From: Planctomycetota bacterium
Lineage (GTDB): Bacteria > Planctomycetota > JAJSAM01 > JAJVHW01
DNA: 43,750 nt
Direction: 5' to 3'
Assembly: GCA_024277065.1 (NCBI GenBank)
Contig: JAJRVY010000013.1
Span: 1-43,750, forward strand
The notes below the pieces were generated by a model that saw only the letters and a list, made by a program, of their open reading frames with translations, searched no databases and was not told the DNA's origin. Position numbers and translations under genes: made by a program. Every line of letters begins with the position of its first letter. The first letter of the stretch is position 1. Shown here one piece after another: positions 1-9,110 of the stretch.

Positions 1-123
1 GCCGGACGGCCGGTCGGGCGCGCGCTCGCCGTGCGCGCACTCATCGAGGACGACCTCCTGCGCGAGACGCTCGACGGCGACCTCGACACGCTGCGCCGGG
101 CGCGCGTCATCTCGATCGAGTAA
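1..123 (+). CDS. C-terminal end of an unidentified protein (5' end outside window)
   Basis: Frame 1 is open from the first base to a TAA at 121-123 and encodes about 40 residues rich in Arg, Leu and Asp, ending in VISIE. The composition and amphipathic Leu/Arg pattern suggest a helical C-terminus. No family is recognisable from so short a piece. The next gene starts 18 bp downstream on the same strand, so the two probably share an operon. Confidence 0.55.
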   Translation, partial: AGRPVGRALAVRALIEDDLLRETLDGDLDTLRRARVISIE

Positions 124-141
124 TCGCTGTCGTCGTCGGCC

Positions 142-1350
142 GTGCGCACGATCCGCGACCGCCTCGTCGCCGCTCTCACGGCCGAGGCCGGGCGGCTGCT
201 CGAAGCGAACCGGCCCGCCGTCGCGGCGCTGCTCGAGACCGAGTGTCTGCGGCTCGGCGTGGCGATCGCGACGCCCGCCGTGGATGCCGTGACGAAACGC
301 GCCCAGATCCACATCGCGATCGCGGCGTTCGACGACGCCACCGGCGGTGACGGGGACGGCCTGCGACTCGCGCGCGAACTCGCGGCGCGGCTGCGCGCCG
401 ACGCCCGGGGGGGGGGCGCCGCACTCGGCGTGATCGATCCGGGCCCGGGCCATGAGCGCCTCGCGGCGGCGTATCCACGGGCGCTGCGGCTCACGGGGAC
501 GGCGCGCGCCGCCCGCGTGGCCGAGGGCCCGCGCAACACGATCGTGCGGCACGTCCCCGTCAAGGTTGACGCGGTCATGGAGACCAACCCCGCCGCAGTG
601 CGCGCCGAGGCCGATTTGCGTCAGACCGAGACCAGGCTCGAAGCGCTGCGCGAGCTGGTGGCCGACGCGCAGGAGGAGCTCGGGCGCCTAGAGGAGATCC
701 CGTTCGTGCGCGGCCCGAGCGGTCGCCGCGTGCGCCAGGGCCAGGCCCAGTTCGAGCTGCGTCTGGCGCGCGCCGAGTCGCGCGTCGCGAACCTGCAGCG
801 CCGCGAGGGCGCGCTCGCCGCCGAGGAGAACGCCGCCCGCGAACGCCTGCTCGTGATCCCGCAACAGCGCTCGGTCCCCGTGTTCGGCGAGCACCCGCTC
901 GAGGTCGTCGAGTTACGCAAGGTCGCCAAGATCACCGTGCGCCTGCGCCTCGTCGCGGGAGACAAGACGCTGCTCGACGCCGACGTCACGGGCACGGCCG
1001 CGCACGACGAGGTCATCGCCCCTGCGTTCCCCGAGGCCGGTATCGAGGAGGACCCCGACGACACGCCCGACGATGCCGCGATGGCCCGCGACGCCGCGGC
1101 GCATTTCGCCGTCGTGGCCGCCGGACGCATCCGTGCCGCGGCCGAGCAGGCGGCGCGACGTTTCCTGGTCGATGCGCGCGCCGCCGAGCGGGCGGGCCGC
1201 GCGGCCGAGGCGGCCGAGGGCTACGCGCTGTACCTGCTCTCGACGGCGGAGGTGGCGTCGCCGCGCCGCGCCGACGCGGCGCGCGCCCTGTTCGATCTCG
1301 GCGGCGTGCGCGTGCCGCTGCGAACCGGCGCCCCGAAGGACCTGCGATGA
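142..1350 (+). CDS. Uncharacterised 402-aa protein with central coiled coil
   Basis: GTG start. No known family is recognised. The first 130 residues are Ala/Arg-rich. Residues about 150-240 form a Glu/Arg/Leu-rich heptad-like stretch (ETRLEALRELV, LQRREGALAAEE) typical of a coiled coil. Residues about 250-300 look beta-rich (VVELRKVAKITVRLRLV), and an Ala-rich helical tail of TPR-like character covers about 330-390. There is no signal peptide or membrane segment, so a cytoplasmic location is likely. The stop overlaps the next ATG by 4 bp (ATGA), so it is translationally coupled to the secreted protein at 1347. The high GC3 typical of the window supports real coding; the function is unknown. 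Confidence 0.7.
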   Translation: MRTIRDRLVAALTAEAGRLLEANRPAVAALLETECLRLGVAIATPAVDAVTKRAQIHIAIAAFDDATGGDGDGLRLARELAARLRADARGGGAALGVIDPGPGHERLAAAYPRALRLTGTARAARVAEGPRNTIVRHVPVKVDAVMETNPAAVRAEADLRQTETRLEALRELVADAQEELGRLEEIPFVRGPSGRRVRQGQAQFELRLARAESRVANLQRREGALAAEENAARERLLVIPQQRSVPVFGEHPLEVVELRKVAKITVRLRLVAGDKTLLDADVTGTAAHDEVIAPAFPEAGIEEDPDDTPDDAAMARDAAAHFAVVAAGRIRAAAEQAARRFLVDARAAERAGRAAEAAEGYALYLLSTAEVASPRRADAARALFDLGGVRVPLRTGAPKDLR

Positions 1351-1871
1351 TCCCCCGGCGCACCGTCCTGATCCTGCTCGGCACGCTGCTCGGCGGCGCG
1401 CTCACCGCCGCGACGCCGCCGGGCGTCGTCTGCGCCCAGGACGCCCGGGAGCGCGACGAGGGGCGGCGCAAGCGCGAGAAGAGCAAGGAAGAGGAGAAGA
1501 CGCCCGAGGAGAAGGAGCTCGCCGCGATCGGCAAGGACTTCAAGGACAAGGACGTCGAGGCCCTCATCGCACGCGTCCCGGAGAAGGCCGGCAAGGGCAA
1601 GGAGGGCAAGCTGCGGCTGCGCCTCGGCAAGGACGACGGGACGTTCAAGCGCACGCAGGCGCAGACGATCATCGAGCGCTGGCTCGAGAGCCGCACGATC
1701 ACGCGTGTCAAGCTGAAGTCCACCAAGGACCTCGTCGGCACGTTCGTCCTGAAGTACCGGCGGCGCGGCAAGGAGACCGAACTCGAGCGCACGCTCCTCG
1801 TCCGCATCGCCGAGGGCGAGGGCGAAGGCGCGGGCTTCGTTCTCAAGGAACTCGAGGTCCAGGCGCAGTGA
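1347..1871 (+). CDS. Small secreted protein, DUF4783-like fold possible
   Basis: 174 aa. The N-terminus (MIPRRTVLILLGTLLGGALTA) is a Sec-type signal peptide with a probable cut after VVCA-Q. A very charged Lys/Glu linker follows (residues about 32-58), then a compact alpha/beta domain of about 110 residues. The order FKDKDVEALIARVPEKA, a beta-hairpin, QAQTIIERWLESR, then three strands resembles NTF2-like/DUF4783 proteins; this is a fold guess from pattern, not a proven match. It overlaps the previous stop by 4 bp, so it is in the same operon. An envelope role is inferred from the signal peptide only. Confidence 0.65.
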   Translation: MIPRRTVLILLGTLLGGALTAATPPGVVCAQDARERDEGRRKREKSKEEEKTPEEKELAAIGKDFKDKDVEALIARVPEKAGKGKEGKLRLRLGKDDGTFKRTQAQTIIERWLESRTITRVKLKSTKDLVGTFVLKYRRRGKETELERTLLVRIAEGEGEGAGFVLKELEVQAQ

Positions 1872-1930
1872 GCCGTCATCGCCCGCCCAGCGTGGAGCGG
1901 TCCCGGCCCCGGGACTGACGCGAACCTCTC

Positions 1931-4900
1931 GTGCGCGCGACGGCGCTCACCGTCCTGCTCGCGTTCCTGGCTCTTCTCGGCGCGAGCGAGATCCGCGCCT
2001 GGCACGATCGCGGGCGCGCCGCCCGCGGCCCGGTCGCCGTGGACGCGGAGCCCGCACGCGAGGATCTCGCAGCGCAGCTCCTCGACATCGAGAGCCTGTG
2101 CGCGCGGACCGCCGACGAGGCTCTGCGCGTCGCGGGCGACGCCACCGAGCGCGGGGCACTCTTCACCGCGCTGGAGGAACTCGTGCTGCCACCGGGAGTC
2201 GGTGTGCACCTCTTCGACCGCTACGACCGGATGCTCGCGTGGACCGGCGGCAGCCTGGGCGACACGGCCCTGCGCGCGCTCCCGTCCGATCGCGACGGCG
2301 GCATGCTCGTCGAGACGGCGACGTCCCGCCGCCTCGCCGTGCGGCGGCAACGGTCATCGCCCCTCGACGACGTGGCCATCGTAGCGATCGTGCACGCACC
2401 GATCGATCTGCGCTATCCCGTGCGCAACCAGTTCCTGCGCTCGTACTCACTGGCAGCGGAGATCGAGAACTCCTACCGCGTCGGGCGCGTGCGCATCCTT
2501 GCTCCGGACGCAGACACCGGAACGCCGCTGCCGAGCGCCTACGGCGGCGATCTGGCGCGGCTGGTGGTGCCCGCACTGTCGCCCGAGGTCTGGCGCGAGG
2601 TCGTGGACGACGACGCGGCCGCGCGACGCTCGGCGATCGCCCTCGCACTCGCCGCCGCCGCATTCGTGCTGGCGCTCGTCGCCGCGCCGCGCTTCGCGGG
2701 AGGCTCCGCTCCCGGGACGTGGATGCTGCGCGCGGGCATGGTGCTCGGCCTGCGACTGCTGCTCACGGCGCTCGACCTGAGTACCTTGTTACGGGGCTCC
2801 GAGCTCGTGGACCCCGGCATCTATGCGGGCGGACTCCTGCTCGGCCTGAACGTGTCGCCGCTCGCGCTGGCGCTCACCTGCCTCGCCGGCGCCGCGGCAG
2901 CGGCGTGCGTGGACGCCGCGGCGCACGCGCAGGCGCGGCGGTCGCTCCCTGTGGCCGCGTTCGGCGTCCTCGTGCTCGTCGTCGCCCTGGCCGGCCGCGC
3001 CGTCCTGTCCGCGCTCGTGGGCGACGTCGTCGGCAACTCCGCCATCCGCTTCTTTCCCGGCGGCGTCGTCCTGCCGCCGCTCGGCGCGGCGACGCTCTTC
3101 GTCGCGCTCGTGGCGGCGGGCGCCGGCACGTTGGCGCTGCTGGACGCGCTGTGGCGCCGCTGGGCGCCGGAGGCCTTCTGCACGCTTCGCGCGCAGATCC
3201 CGGCCCTCGCCGCCATCGCGCTGGTGCTCGCCCCCCTCGGCGACGCGGCGGCGCCGCTGCGGCCGGGCCTCGTGGCCCTCGGCGTCCTCGGGTTCGGGGT
3301 CGCGATCGCCGCGACGCTGCTCGGCCGGGGCGTCGCGACACGCGCCGCCGTGATCCCGCTCGGACTGGCGCTGGGCGTGTTCTCGCCACTGCAGCGCGGC
3401 CTCGACGAGGCCCTGCGCGACGACCTCGAGTACCTCGCCGAGGAGCGCATGGCCGAGGACGAGGGCGGCCGCGAGGAAGCCGAAATCCTGTTCGTCGAGC
3501 GTGTGCTCGGAGAGCTCGCGGACGACGAGGACTTGGCGACGGAGCTCGGCAAGAGACGCCTCCCGCAGGATCTCGCGGCGCGTCTGTGGTCGCGCAGCGC
3601 GTTGTCCCAACGAACCGCTGCGTCCGGTCTCGAGATCCTCCCGTTGCAGTCGGAGTTCGCGTACCAGAGCTTCTCCGCCGACATGCCGCCGCGCACGTGG
3701 CTGCCGGACCCCAAGCAGTTCCTCGGTCCCGAGAAGTCCTGGGTCGTGGGGCGCAACGGCCGGGGGCTCGGCACCGACAGCCGCTGGGTGGTCGGCGAGA
3801 GCGCCATCCGGCACGGCGCGGGGCGTCCCGTCAGCGTGCGCGTGTGGCTCGAGATCCGCCCCCCGCGCACCGCCAGGCTGCTGGCGCTGACGGAGAGCGG
3901 ATACACGGCCGCAAGCGGCAACCGCACGCCGCCGCGCCCGGCGCTCGATCGCTACGACGCGGACGGCAACGTACTCGCCGGGGAGTCCGAGAACCCCTTC
4001 ACGCCGCTCGGCGCACGCCTCGGAGCCGGACTCCGCGCGGGCGTCCTCGAGGCGGGCCGGTCCGCATGGCGCACGGTGCAGGTCGCGGGATCGACGTTCC
4101 TCGTGCTCGTGCTCCCGGACGATCGCGGCGGTGCGCTCGCGTTCAGCACCGAGGCCGTCGGCCCCCGTGCGTCACTCGTGCGCGGCACGAAGGCGGCGCT
4201 CCTCGGCGCCCTGCTCGCCGCGCTGACCGTCGTGCTCCTCACGCCGTGGTGGGCGGGCCGGGCGCGTCTGCGACTCTCGCACCGCCTGGTGCTGTCCTAC
4301 GTCCTCGTCTCGGCGACGCCGCTGCTCATCCTGGCCTGGGCCAACCGGGAGCTGGTGCAGTCGCGTGACGTGGCCGAGCGCCGCCGCGAACTGCGCGAGG
4401 CGGTGAGCATGCTCGCCGCGGCACTGCACCAGCCCGCCGTCGCGAGCCGGCTGGCGGCCATCGACCCGAGCGAACTCGAACGCATGGGCGCGGGCGTGAC
4501 GGGCCTGACCGACTTCGCCTACAGCCCCGGCCGGCGCGAGAACGTCTACCTCGGCGCGAGGCTGGTGGCATCCACCGACCAGGGGCTGCTCGACACGGAC
4601 CTCCTGCCGACACGCATGCCCGGTCGCGCGTATCACGACGTCGTGCTCGAGGGTCGCGCGTTCCATGTCGCGACGGCGCGCGCCGGGGAACACGCCGTGG
4701 ACGTCGGCTACGCCCCTCTGCGCAATCCCGAGTCGCCACGGAACGAGGTCATCGGCGCGGTCTCCGTGGCGATGGTGCGCGAGGGCGCCGTACGCGACCG
4801 CGAGCAGGCCAGCGTCGTGACGGCGGTGCTCGGCTACTACCTGGTGTCGCTCGTGATCGCCATGGCCGTCGGGTCGTGGCTCGCGGCGCGCCTCACGTCG

Positions 4901-5740
4901 CCGCTGCGCGAGTTGCGTCTGGCGGCGCGGCGCGTCGCCGCCGGCGATCTCTCGGCGCCCGTCGCCGGCGAGGGGCCGGGCGAGTTGGGCCAGGTGGTCG
5001 AGGCATTCAACTCGATGACGCGCGACCTCGCTGACAGCCGCGAGAAGCTGGTACGCGCCGAGAAGGAGGCCGCGTGGCGCGACATGGCGCGGCAGGTCGC
5101 GCACGAGGTGAAGAACCCGCTGACGCCCATGCGCCTCGCCGCCGAGCACCTGCGCCGCGCGCACCGCGACGGCTCCCCGCAGTTCGCGAGCATCCTGCAG
5201 CGCTCGGTGGACGTCATCATCCGGCAGACCGAGAACCTGCGCCGCATCGTCACCGACTTCCGCGACTTCGCGCGCATGCCCGTGCAACGCCGCGAGCCGG
5301 TGGACCTCGGCCTGCTCGTGCGCGACGTGCTCGACCTCTTCCAGGGCGTTCCCGGGCTGACGATCGACGTCGCCGTGGACGACGACGCCGCGCCGGTCGA
5401 GGCCGATCCGGACGAGATGCGGCGCGTGCTCGTGAACATCGTCGGCAACTCCGTCGAGGCGTTCGCCGGCGCCGCCGGGACCCTGTCCGCGTGCGTCGCG
5501 CAGGAAGGCGACGAGCTGGTCGTGACCCTCCGCGACGACGGCCCCGGCATCCCGCAGTACGCGCTCCCGCATCTCTTCGAACCCAGTTTCTCCACCAAGA
5601 CCGGCGGCACGGGACTGGGCCTCGCGATCTGCAAGCGCGCCATCGACGACCTCGGCGGCACGATCGCCGTCACCAGCCGCCCGAACGCCGGCACCACGGT
5701 GACCATCCGCCTGCGAGTCACGGCCTCTCGCGGTCGGTGA
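1931..5740 (+). CDS. Large NtrY-like membrane sensor histidine kinase
   Basis: 1269 aa with a GTG start. Order: TM1 (about 1-20); extracytoplasmic domain (about 25-230); a block of roughly eight TM helices (about 235-490); a second extracytoplasmic region (about 500-750); two TMs (about 755-805); a third sensor segment; a TM near 965; HAMP (about 985-1040); HisKA with the H-box VAHEVKNPLTP (phospho-acceptor His about residue 1058); and HATPase_c with an N-box (VNIVGNSVEAF), DDGPGIP, an F-box and GGTGLGLAICK. The kinase core is of NtrY type. All catalytic motifs are present, so it should autophosphorylate. It is far longer than typical NtrY (about 700-770 aa). No response regulator lies beside it, so it is an orphan kinase; its ligand is unknown. 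Decayed IS sequence starts right after its stop. Confidence 0.93.
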   Translation: MRATALTVLLAFLALLGASEIRAWHDRGRAARGPVAVDAEPAREDLAAQLLDIESLCARTADEALRVAGDATERGALFTALEELVLPPGVGVHLFDRYDRMLAWTGGSLGDTALRALPSDRDGGMLVETATSRRLAVRRQRSSPLDDVAIVAIVHAPIDLRYPVRNQFLRSYSLAAEIENSYRVGRVRILAPDADTGTPLPSAYGGDLARLVVPALSPEVWREVVDDDAAARRSAIALALAAAAFVLALVAAPRFAGGSAPGTWMLRAGMVLGLRLLLTALDLSTLLRGSELVDPGIYAGGLLLGLNVSPLALALTCLAGAAAAACVDAAAHAQARRSLPVAAFGVLVLVVALAGRAVLSALVGDVVGNSAIRFFPGGVVLPPLGAATLFVALVAAGAGTLALLDALWRRWAPEAFCTLRAQIPALAAIALVLAPLGDAAAPLRPGLVALGVLGFGVAIAATLLGRGVATRAAVIPLGLALGVFSPLQRGLDEALRDDLEYLAEERMAEDEGGREEAEILFVERVLGELADDEDLATELGKRRLPQDLAARLWSRSALSQRTAASGLEILPLQSEFAYQSFSADMPPRTWLPDPKQFLGPEKSWVVGRNGRGLGTDSRWVVGESAIRHGAGRPVSVRVWLEIRPPRTARLLALTESGYTAASGNRTPPRPALDRYDADGNVLAGESENPFTPLGARLGAGLRAGVLEAGRSAWRTVQVAGSTFLVLVLPDDRGGALAFSTEAVGPRASLVRGTKAALLGALLAALTVVLLTPWWAGRARLRLSHRLVLSYVLVSATPLLILAWANRELVQSRDVAERRRELREAVSMLAAALHQPAVASRLAAIDPSELERMGAGVTGLTDFAYSPGRRENVYLGARLVASTDQGLLDTDLLPTRMPGRAYHDVVLEGRAFHVATARAGEHAVDVGYAPLRNPESPRNEVIGAVSVAMVREGAVRDREQASVVTAVLGYYLVSLVIAMAVGSWLAARLTSPLRELRLAARRVAAGDLSAPVAGEGPGELGQVVEAFNSMTRDLADSREKLVRAEKEAAWRDMARQVAHEVKNPLTPMRLAAEHLRRAHRDGSPQFASILQRSVDVIIRQTENLRRIVTDFRDFARMPVQRREPVDLGLLVRDVLDLFQGVPGLTIDVAVDDDAAPVEADPDEMRRVLVNIVGNSVEAFAGAAGTLSACVAQEGDELVVTLRDDGPGIPQYALPHLFEPSFSTKTGGTGLGLAICKRAIDDLGGTIAVTSRPNAGTTVTIRLRVTASRGR

Positions 5741-5742
5741 AA

Positions 5743-5765
5743 CCTCCGAGGCATCGTTCCGGAGG
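5743..5765 (+). terminator. Weak hairpin after the histidine-kinase gene
   Basis: Inverted repeat CCTCCG / CGGAGG (6-bp arms, 11-nt loop) begins 2 bp after the kinase stop. No T-run follows, so it is only a possible terminator. It lies inside the homology to the transposase leader copies, so it could equally belong to the IS remnant. Confidence 0.25.
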
Positions 5766-5869
5766 CCATCGTCAGCGGCACCCCGTCCGTCAACCTAATC
5801 GACGCGCTCGAACTCGTGCATCGGCACCCGACGTCGGCGGTCGGCCGGATGCGACCGTCGAACATGAAG
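5750..5869 (+). pseudogene. Fragment of IS4-like transposase 5' end (copy 1)
   Basis: This stretch aligns base by base with the start of the transposase ORF at 6840-6950 and with 9750-9872. The translated part reads AIVSGTPSVNLIDALELVHRH and corresponds to AVVIDTPPGNLTGAVELVHRH in the longer copy. It breaks off after about 35 codons, exactly where the minus-strand kinase gene begins (CGAACATGAAG at 5859-5869). It is a remnant with no coding capacity. Confidence 0.6.
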
Positions 5870-5880
5870 GAGCCTCGTGA

Positions 5881-6600
5881 TCACCACGCCTCTCGTGCGG
5901 CCGGATGCATCATCCAGACAAGTAGCCTCAGCGCACCGCCGCGTAGTGCACCGAGGGACGACTCCCGCACGTAGAGATCCAAGAACGCACGTACGCCTCC
6001 CGACGATGCCACGAACGCTCGATCGACTTCGTGCTTCAGCACGATGCGAAACGACCTCGCGCGGCGAAAGACACTGAGCGATCCGAACGTGAAGCCGAAT
6101 CCATGGACGTCGATCAGAGCCAGGGTGCCGTCCTCTGTCACGATGTAGTTGTCCAAGTGGCCGGCGCGGAAGATCGCGCCCCCATCGTGCAGGCGCGCGC
6201 ATGTCCGCGCGAAACGGCGCAGCAACGGCGGAGACGGCGTCGCGCCCTGCACGGTCTCCCGCAACGACGTGCCCGCCACGGGAACGTAGACGAGCACGTG
6301 CAGCGACGTGCCCGCGAGTGCGTAGAGACGCTCGACTCGCGGCACGGTCTCACCCATCGCGCGAAGGCGCTCGATGTGGCGCACAAAGCGCAGGGACCTC
6401 GGCTCGCGGGCGAGCATCCCTCCACACGGAGCCGAGGATATCTGCTTCACGATCCGCCCCGTCGCGGACAGAACGACTTTCGGGCTCCCGTCGCGACGAA
6501 CGACGAGGATGCTCGCGCCGGCGATCATTGCGGCCCACTCCTCCTCCGAGAGCGTCGGTATCGCGTCATCGTCCATTCTCAACGGCAGTGGGCGGAACAT
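5881..6600 (-). CDS. WaaP/InaA-like (LPS-kinase family) small protein kinase, intact copy
   Basis: 239 aa from the ATG at 6600; an alternative ATG at 6576 (MDDDAIPTL) and a longer in-frame reading to 6738 exist. It has a kinase-like fold: N-lobe strand ATGRIVKQ with candidate ATP-binding Lys52, a hinge near HVLVYVPVAG (101-110), a catalytic-loop equivalent FRAGHLDNYIV (His148, Asp150, Asn151) and metal-binding Asp164 in LIDVHG, which replaces DFG. This pattern fits the Kdo/WaaP, InaA and RIO-type kinases that phosphorylate LPS core sugars or act on small substrates in the cytoplasm. The gene is bracketed by transposase 5' fragments on both sides, and a decayed second copy lies at 9862-10378, so it was probably moved or duplicated with the IS. 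The substrate is unknown. Confidence 0.65.
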   Translation of the reverse strand: MFRPLPLRMDDDAIPTLSEEEWAAMIAGASILVVRRDGSPKVVLSATGRIVKQISSAPCGGMLAREPRSLRFVRHIERLRAMGETVPRVERLYALAGTSLHVLVYVPVAGTSLRETVQGATPSPPLLRRFARTCARLHDGGAIFRAGHLDNYIVTEDGTLALIDVHGFGFTFGSLSVFRRARSFRIVLKHEVDRAFVASSGGVRAFLDLYVRESSLGALRGGALRLLVWMMHPAAREAW

Positions 6601-6784
6601 GCTCCAGATCGTGCCGCATGTACGCGCCCGAGCCAAGTCTGAGAGGCAAGTCAACCGTGTCGGCACGAAGGCACCGGGGCGACAGGGGGGGCACGCGCTA
6701 CCATCGAGTGCCCATGAGGATGTTCCGGGGCTCAACACCGGGACCGACCAAGAGGCATCGCTGTCCGGTCAAGGCAGTGAGCCT

Positions 6785-7606
6785 GTGGTCACGGATCCAG
6801 ACGCGACATCTCTTGGTCGCAGAATCCCTCAGAGCATCGTATCCGAGGCCGTCGTCATCGACACCCCACCTGGCAACCTGACCGGAGCGGTCGAACTCGT
6901 GCATCGCCACATGACGTCGGCGGTCTGCGAGGTGGTGTTCGAGAAGATTCGGACCACGAAGCGAGCACGCAAGTGGACGCTCGAAGCCATGTTTGCGTTC
7001 TGGATCGCGGTGGTGACGCGGGCGCCCGCCTCGCTGCGCCGCACTCTCGAGGAGTGCGCCGAGGACAGCTCTGTCCTGGGCCTCACGTCGGCGACGTCGA
7101 GTTTCTTCGAGCGCGCCCAGAAGCTGAAGTGGGGGTTCTTCGGCGAGATCTTCGTCCGCTTCATCGACGCAGTCGTGCCCGAGTGCATGGCGGGCTTCGA
7201 GAGCAGGCTCCGCGCGCGCCTGGCGAGTTTCCCCGAGGTGTGGATCGTCGATGGATCGGGTCTGGACCGCGTCCCGAAGAGGCTCAAGGTGCTGCGGGAC
7301 GTCGGGGTGGTGGTGCTACCCGGCAGCGTGACGGCGTGCTACGCCCCGTTCCGGGGCATTCCGCGCATCCCCGATTTCTACGGGCAACTGGTCCACAGCG
7401 AGGCGGCGCGCCTCGAGGAGCTGCTGGATCGCATTCCGCGGGGAACACTCCTGGTGGAGAACCGGCGTCGCGCTGCAGAACCCACCCCTCGCAAGGAGGG
7501 GGATGCGCCAGAGCGGCTCGAGCGGCACGTCGCACGGAGTGCCGCCGCCCCGGCACCATCAGCGCCCGAGATGTCGGTGCCCGAACCGTCGCGGGGTCCT
7601 CGTTGA
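6785..7606 (+). pseudogene. Truncated IS4-family transposase
   Basis: The frame is open from well upstream; recognisable transposase begins near 6842 (SEAVVIDTPPG). The N-terminal DNA-binding region (VEKxR-like KRARKWTLEAMFAFWIAV) is followed by the first catalytic Asp in WIVDGSGLDRV, then KRLKVLRDVGVVVLPG and FRGIPRIPDFYGQ, then RIPRGTLLV. In IS4 relatives GTLLL is followed by an Asp-Arg pair carrying the second catalytic Asp. Here it reads ENRRR, and similarity ends near 7470; the remaining 45 codons are unrelated and no YREK/Glu region follows. The enzyme must be inactive. The start is uncertain; GTG 6785 is the nearest in-frame candidate upstream. Two shorter 5' copies flank the kinase duplicates. 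Confidence 0.75.
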
Positions 7607-7622
7607 CGGGACAGCGATGCAA

Positions 7623-7903
7623 CTGAGAGCGTGAGCAGGAATCCCGGGTGCGCGCCGATTGCGTCCGACGGGTTCGCTGCAAGGCGGCGCGACGAACCCG
7701 ACTCAATGGAGCGAGTCATGGAGGAGCACCAACGCCGCAGCGGGAACGCCGGGCGTAACAGCTTGCTGGTGCGCGGTTTGCGCTCGTTGCTCGGAGACAC
7801 CGAGCGTGCGTGCGGCGCCCGTCGCCGCGAGACGCTCGTCCGGCGACACACACGCGCAAACCGCGTGCTCGGCGCCGCGTGGGATTCCTGCTCACGCTCT
7901 GAG
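7623..7903. repeat. About 280 bp non-coding element with 23-bp inverted ends
   Basis: The segment 7626-7645 (AGAGCGTGAGCAGGAATCCC) recurs as its exact reverse complement at 7881-7900. Extending outward gives 23 bp with one mismatch (7623-7645 / 7881-7903), and partial pairing continues inward. I see no convincing gene between the arms: the reading frames are open on both strands but have no SD and no family resemblance. It is a MITE-like or solo-end remnant of another IS. No target duplication is obvious at the edges. This covers most of the gap 7607-7942. Confidence 0.5.
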
Positions 7904-7942
7904 GCCCTGACCGGCGCGAGCTCCGAGCAAGGCCGCGGCGGC

Positions 7943-9103
7943 TCAAGGGGGGCCGCAAGGGGCGGTGCGCGCCAGCACCTGCACGAGGCAGCGCGGCCCG
8001 CCCAGGTTCTCGGCGAGCGGCCGGCAGTCGCCGAGGCGGTGCACGTCGAAGCCGAGTCCCTGCCAGAGATCGGCGTTGGCGTCGTCGCACGCCGCCAGCT
8101 CGGGCCAGGCGCCGTGGCCGAAGGTCGGCAGGATGACGCGTGGGCGCGTGGCGCCTTCCTGTGAGACGAGTACGTTCGCGTACGGGGGGAAGTAGGAGAC
8201 GCGCCGGCGCGCCGTGATCTCGTCCATGTAGACGAGAGGCTGCGGCGCACGGCTGACAGCCAGTCCCGCCTCGTCGAGTGCGGTTGCCACGGCGTCGAAA
8301 TGCCCGGCGAGCGCCTCCTCGCGCACGTCATCGCCGAGCACCTCGGCGCCGCGCCGCGCGTCCGCGACGACAACCCTCTCGCGGCCGTCCGCGCCCCGTC
8401 CGGCGAGCGCCACGAACAGGTCCAGGTGGAAGAGCGGCTGCGTCGTCGGCGCGCGATTGCCGAAGTGGACGACCTCCGTCCAGCCGCGTGGATGCGCCGC
8501 GGGGCGTTCGATCTCCGGCGGCGCCGCGCGGTCGCTGCCCACGACGATCAGCCGCCGCTCGGCATCGAGTTCGCGCCGCGACCAGCTCGCGGGCTCCTCG
8601 CCGTCGAGCGCAGCGCCACACCGCGCGGCATCGTCGGCGCCGAGCAGTACGACGTCCTCGCCGACGAGCACGTTGCCGCCGGCAATCGGCAGGGGACAGG
8701 CGTCCACCGTCGATCCGAACGCGCGCAGCGCGTCGCACACGGGACCACCCCGATACAGGTCGTGGGGCGCGGGACGCAGGAGCAGCGGGCCGTCACCGGA
8801 CCCGGCGCACGGGATCAACGCATCACGGGTCCACGCCGACAGCGGCTCGTCGTCGGGGATCTCGAGCACGGTGCAGCGGCCCGCGCGCTCAGCCGCCCGC
8901 AGCCACTCCTCCACGGCGCCGCGCGCCGCGCGGTGCACGACGGCGATCACGTGTGCGGCCGCCGGCAGCGCACGCAGCACGTCCGCGTGCACGTCCCCGA
9001 AATCGCGCGCCGTGCGCCGCGAGATCGCCAGGAGCGCGAGGGAGATCGAGCCGCCCACGTCTGCGACCAGCGAGCGCACGCGCGGCCCCGGAACGTCGTC
9101 CAT
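7943..9103 (-). CDS. Arginine-deiminase-superfamily (guanidino-group modifying) enzyme
   Basis: 386 aa, ATG start at 9103. Motifs in family order: Asp94 in WTRDALIP (cf. WxRDxGP), GGN at 142-144, the His-x-Asp pair H226/D228 in FHLDLFVAL, SYFPPYANVLVS followed by RVILPTFGH (cf. the SYxNFYI...VVPxFG region of agmatine deiminases), and the nucleophile region LGGPRCLVQ with Cys372. These are the Asp/His/Cys residues used by agmatine deiminase, bacterial peptidyl-arginine deiminase and DDAH to attack a guanidinium carbon. The Cys is preceded by Arg instead of the usual His, so the subfamily is atypical. There is no signal peptide. Divergent to it, 140 bp away, lies an Arg-rich double-glycine peptide gene, a possible substrate (inference). 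A small-molecule substrate such as agmatine is the main alternative. Confidence 0.8.
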   Translation of the reverse strand: MDDVPGPRVRSLVADVGGSISLALLAISRRTARDFGDVHADVLRALPAAAHVIAVVHRAARGAVEEWLRAAERAGRCTVLEIPDDEPLSAWTRDALIPCAGSGDGPLLLRPAPHDLYRGGPVCDALRAFGSTVDACPLPIAGGNVLVGEDVVLLGADDAARCGAALDGEEPASWSRRELDAERRLIVVGSDRAAPPEIERPAAHPRGWTEVVHFGNRAPTTQPLFHLDLFVALAGRGADGRERVVVADARRGAEVLGDDVREEALAGHFDAVATALDEAGLAVSRAPQPLVYMDEITARRRVSYFPPYANVLVSQEGATRPRVILPTFGHGAWPELAACDDANADLWQGLGFDVHRLGDCRPLAENLGGPRCLVQVLARTAPCGPP

Positions 9104-9110
9104 GCCGGCG

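Noticed and set aside
1013-2350. 445-codon open frame on the minus strand
   Set aside because: Antisense shadow of the 5' operon and histidine kinase; low-complexity Arg/Ala/Ser composition, crosses two real genes, no family motif.
4172-5572. 466-codon minus-strand frame rich in His/Arg/Glu
   Set aside because: Complement of the kinase core of the NtrY-like gene; composition is typical of antisense GC-rich coding DNA.
7631-8164. 177-aa plus-strand ORF in the gap after the transposase
   Set aside because: Starts inside the inverted-repeat element and runs antisense into the deiminase-like gene; no SD and no family resemblance.
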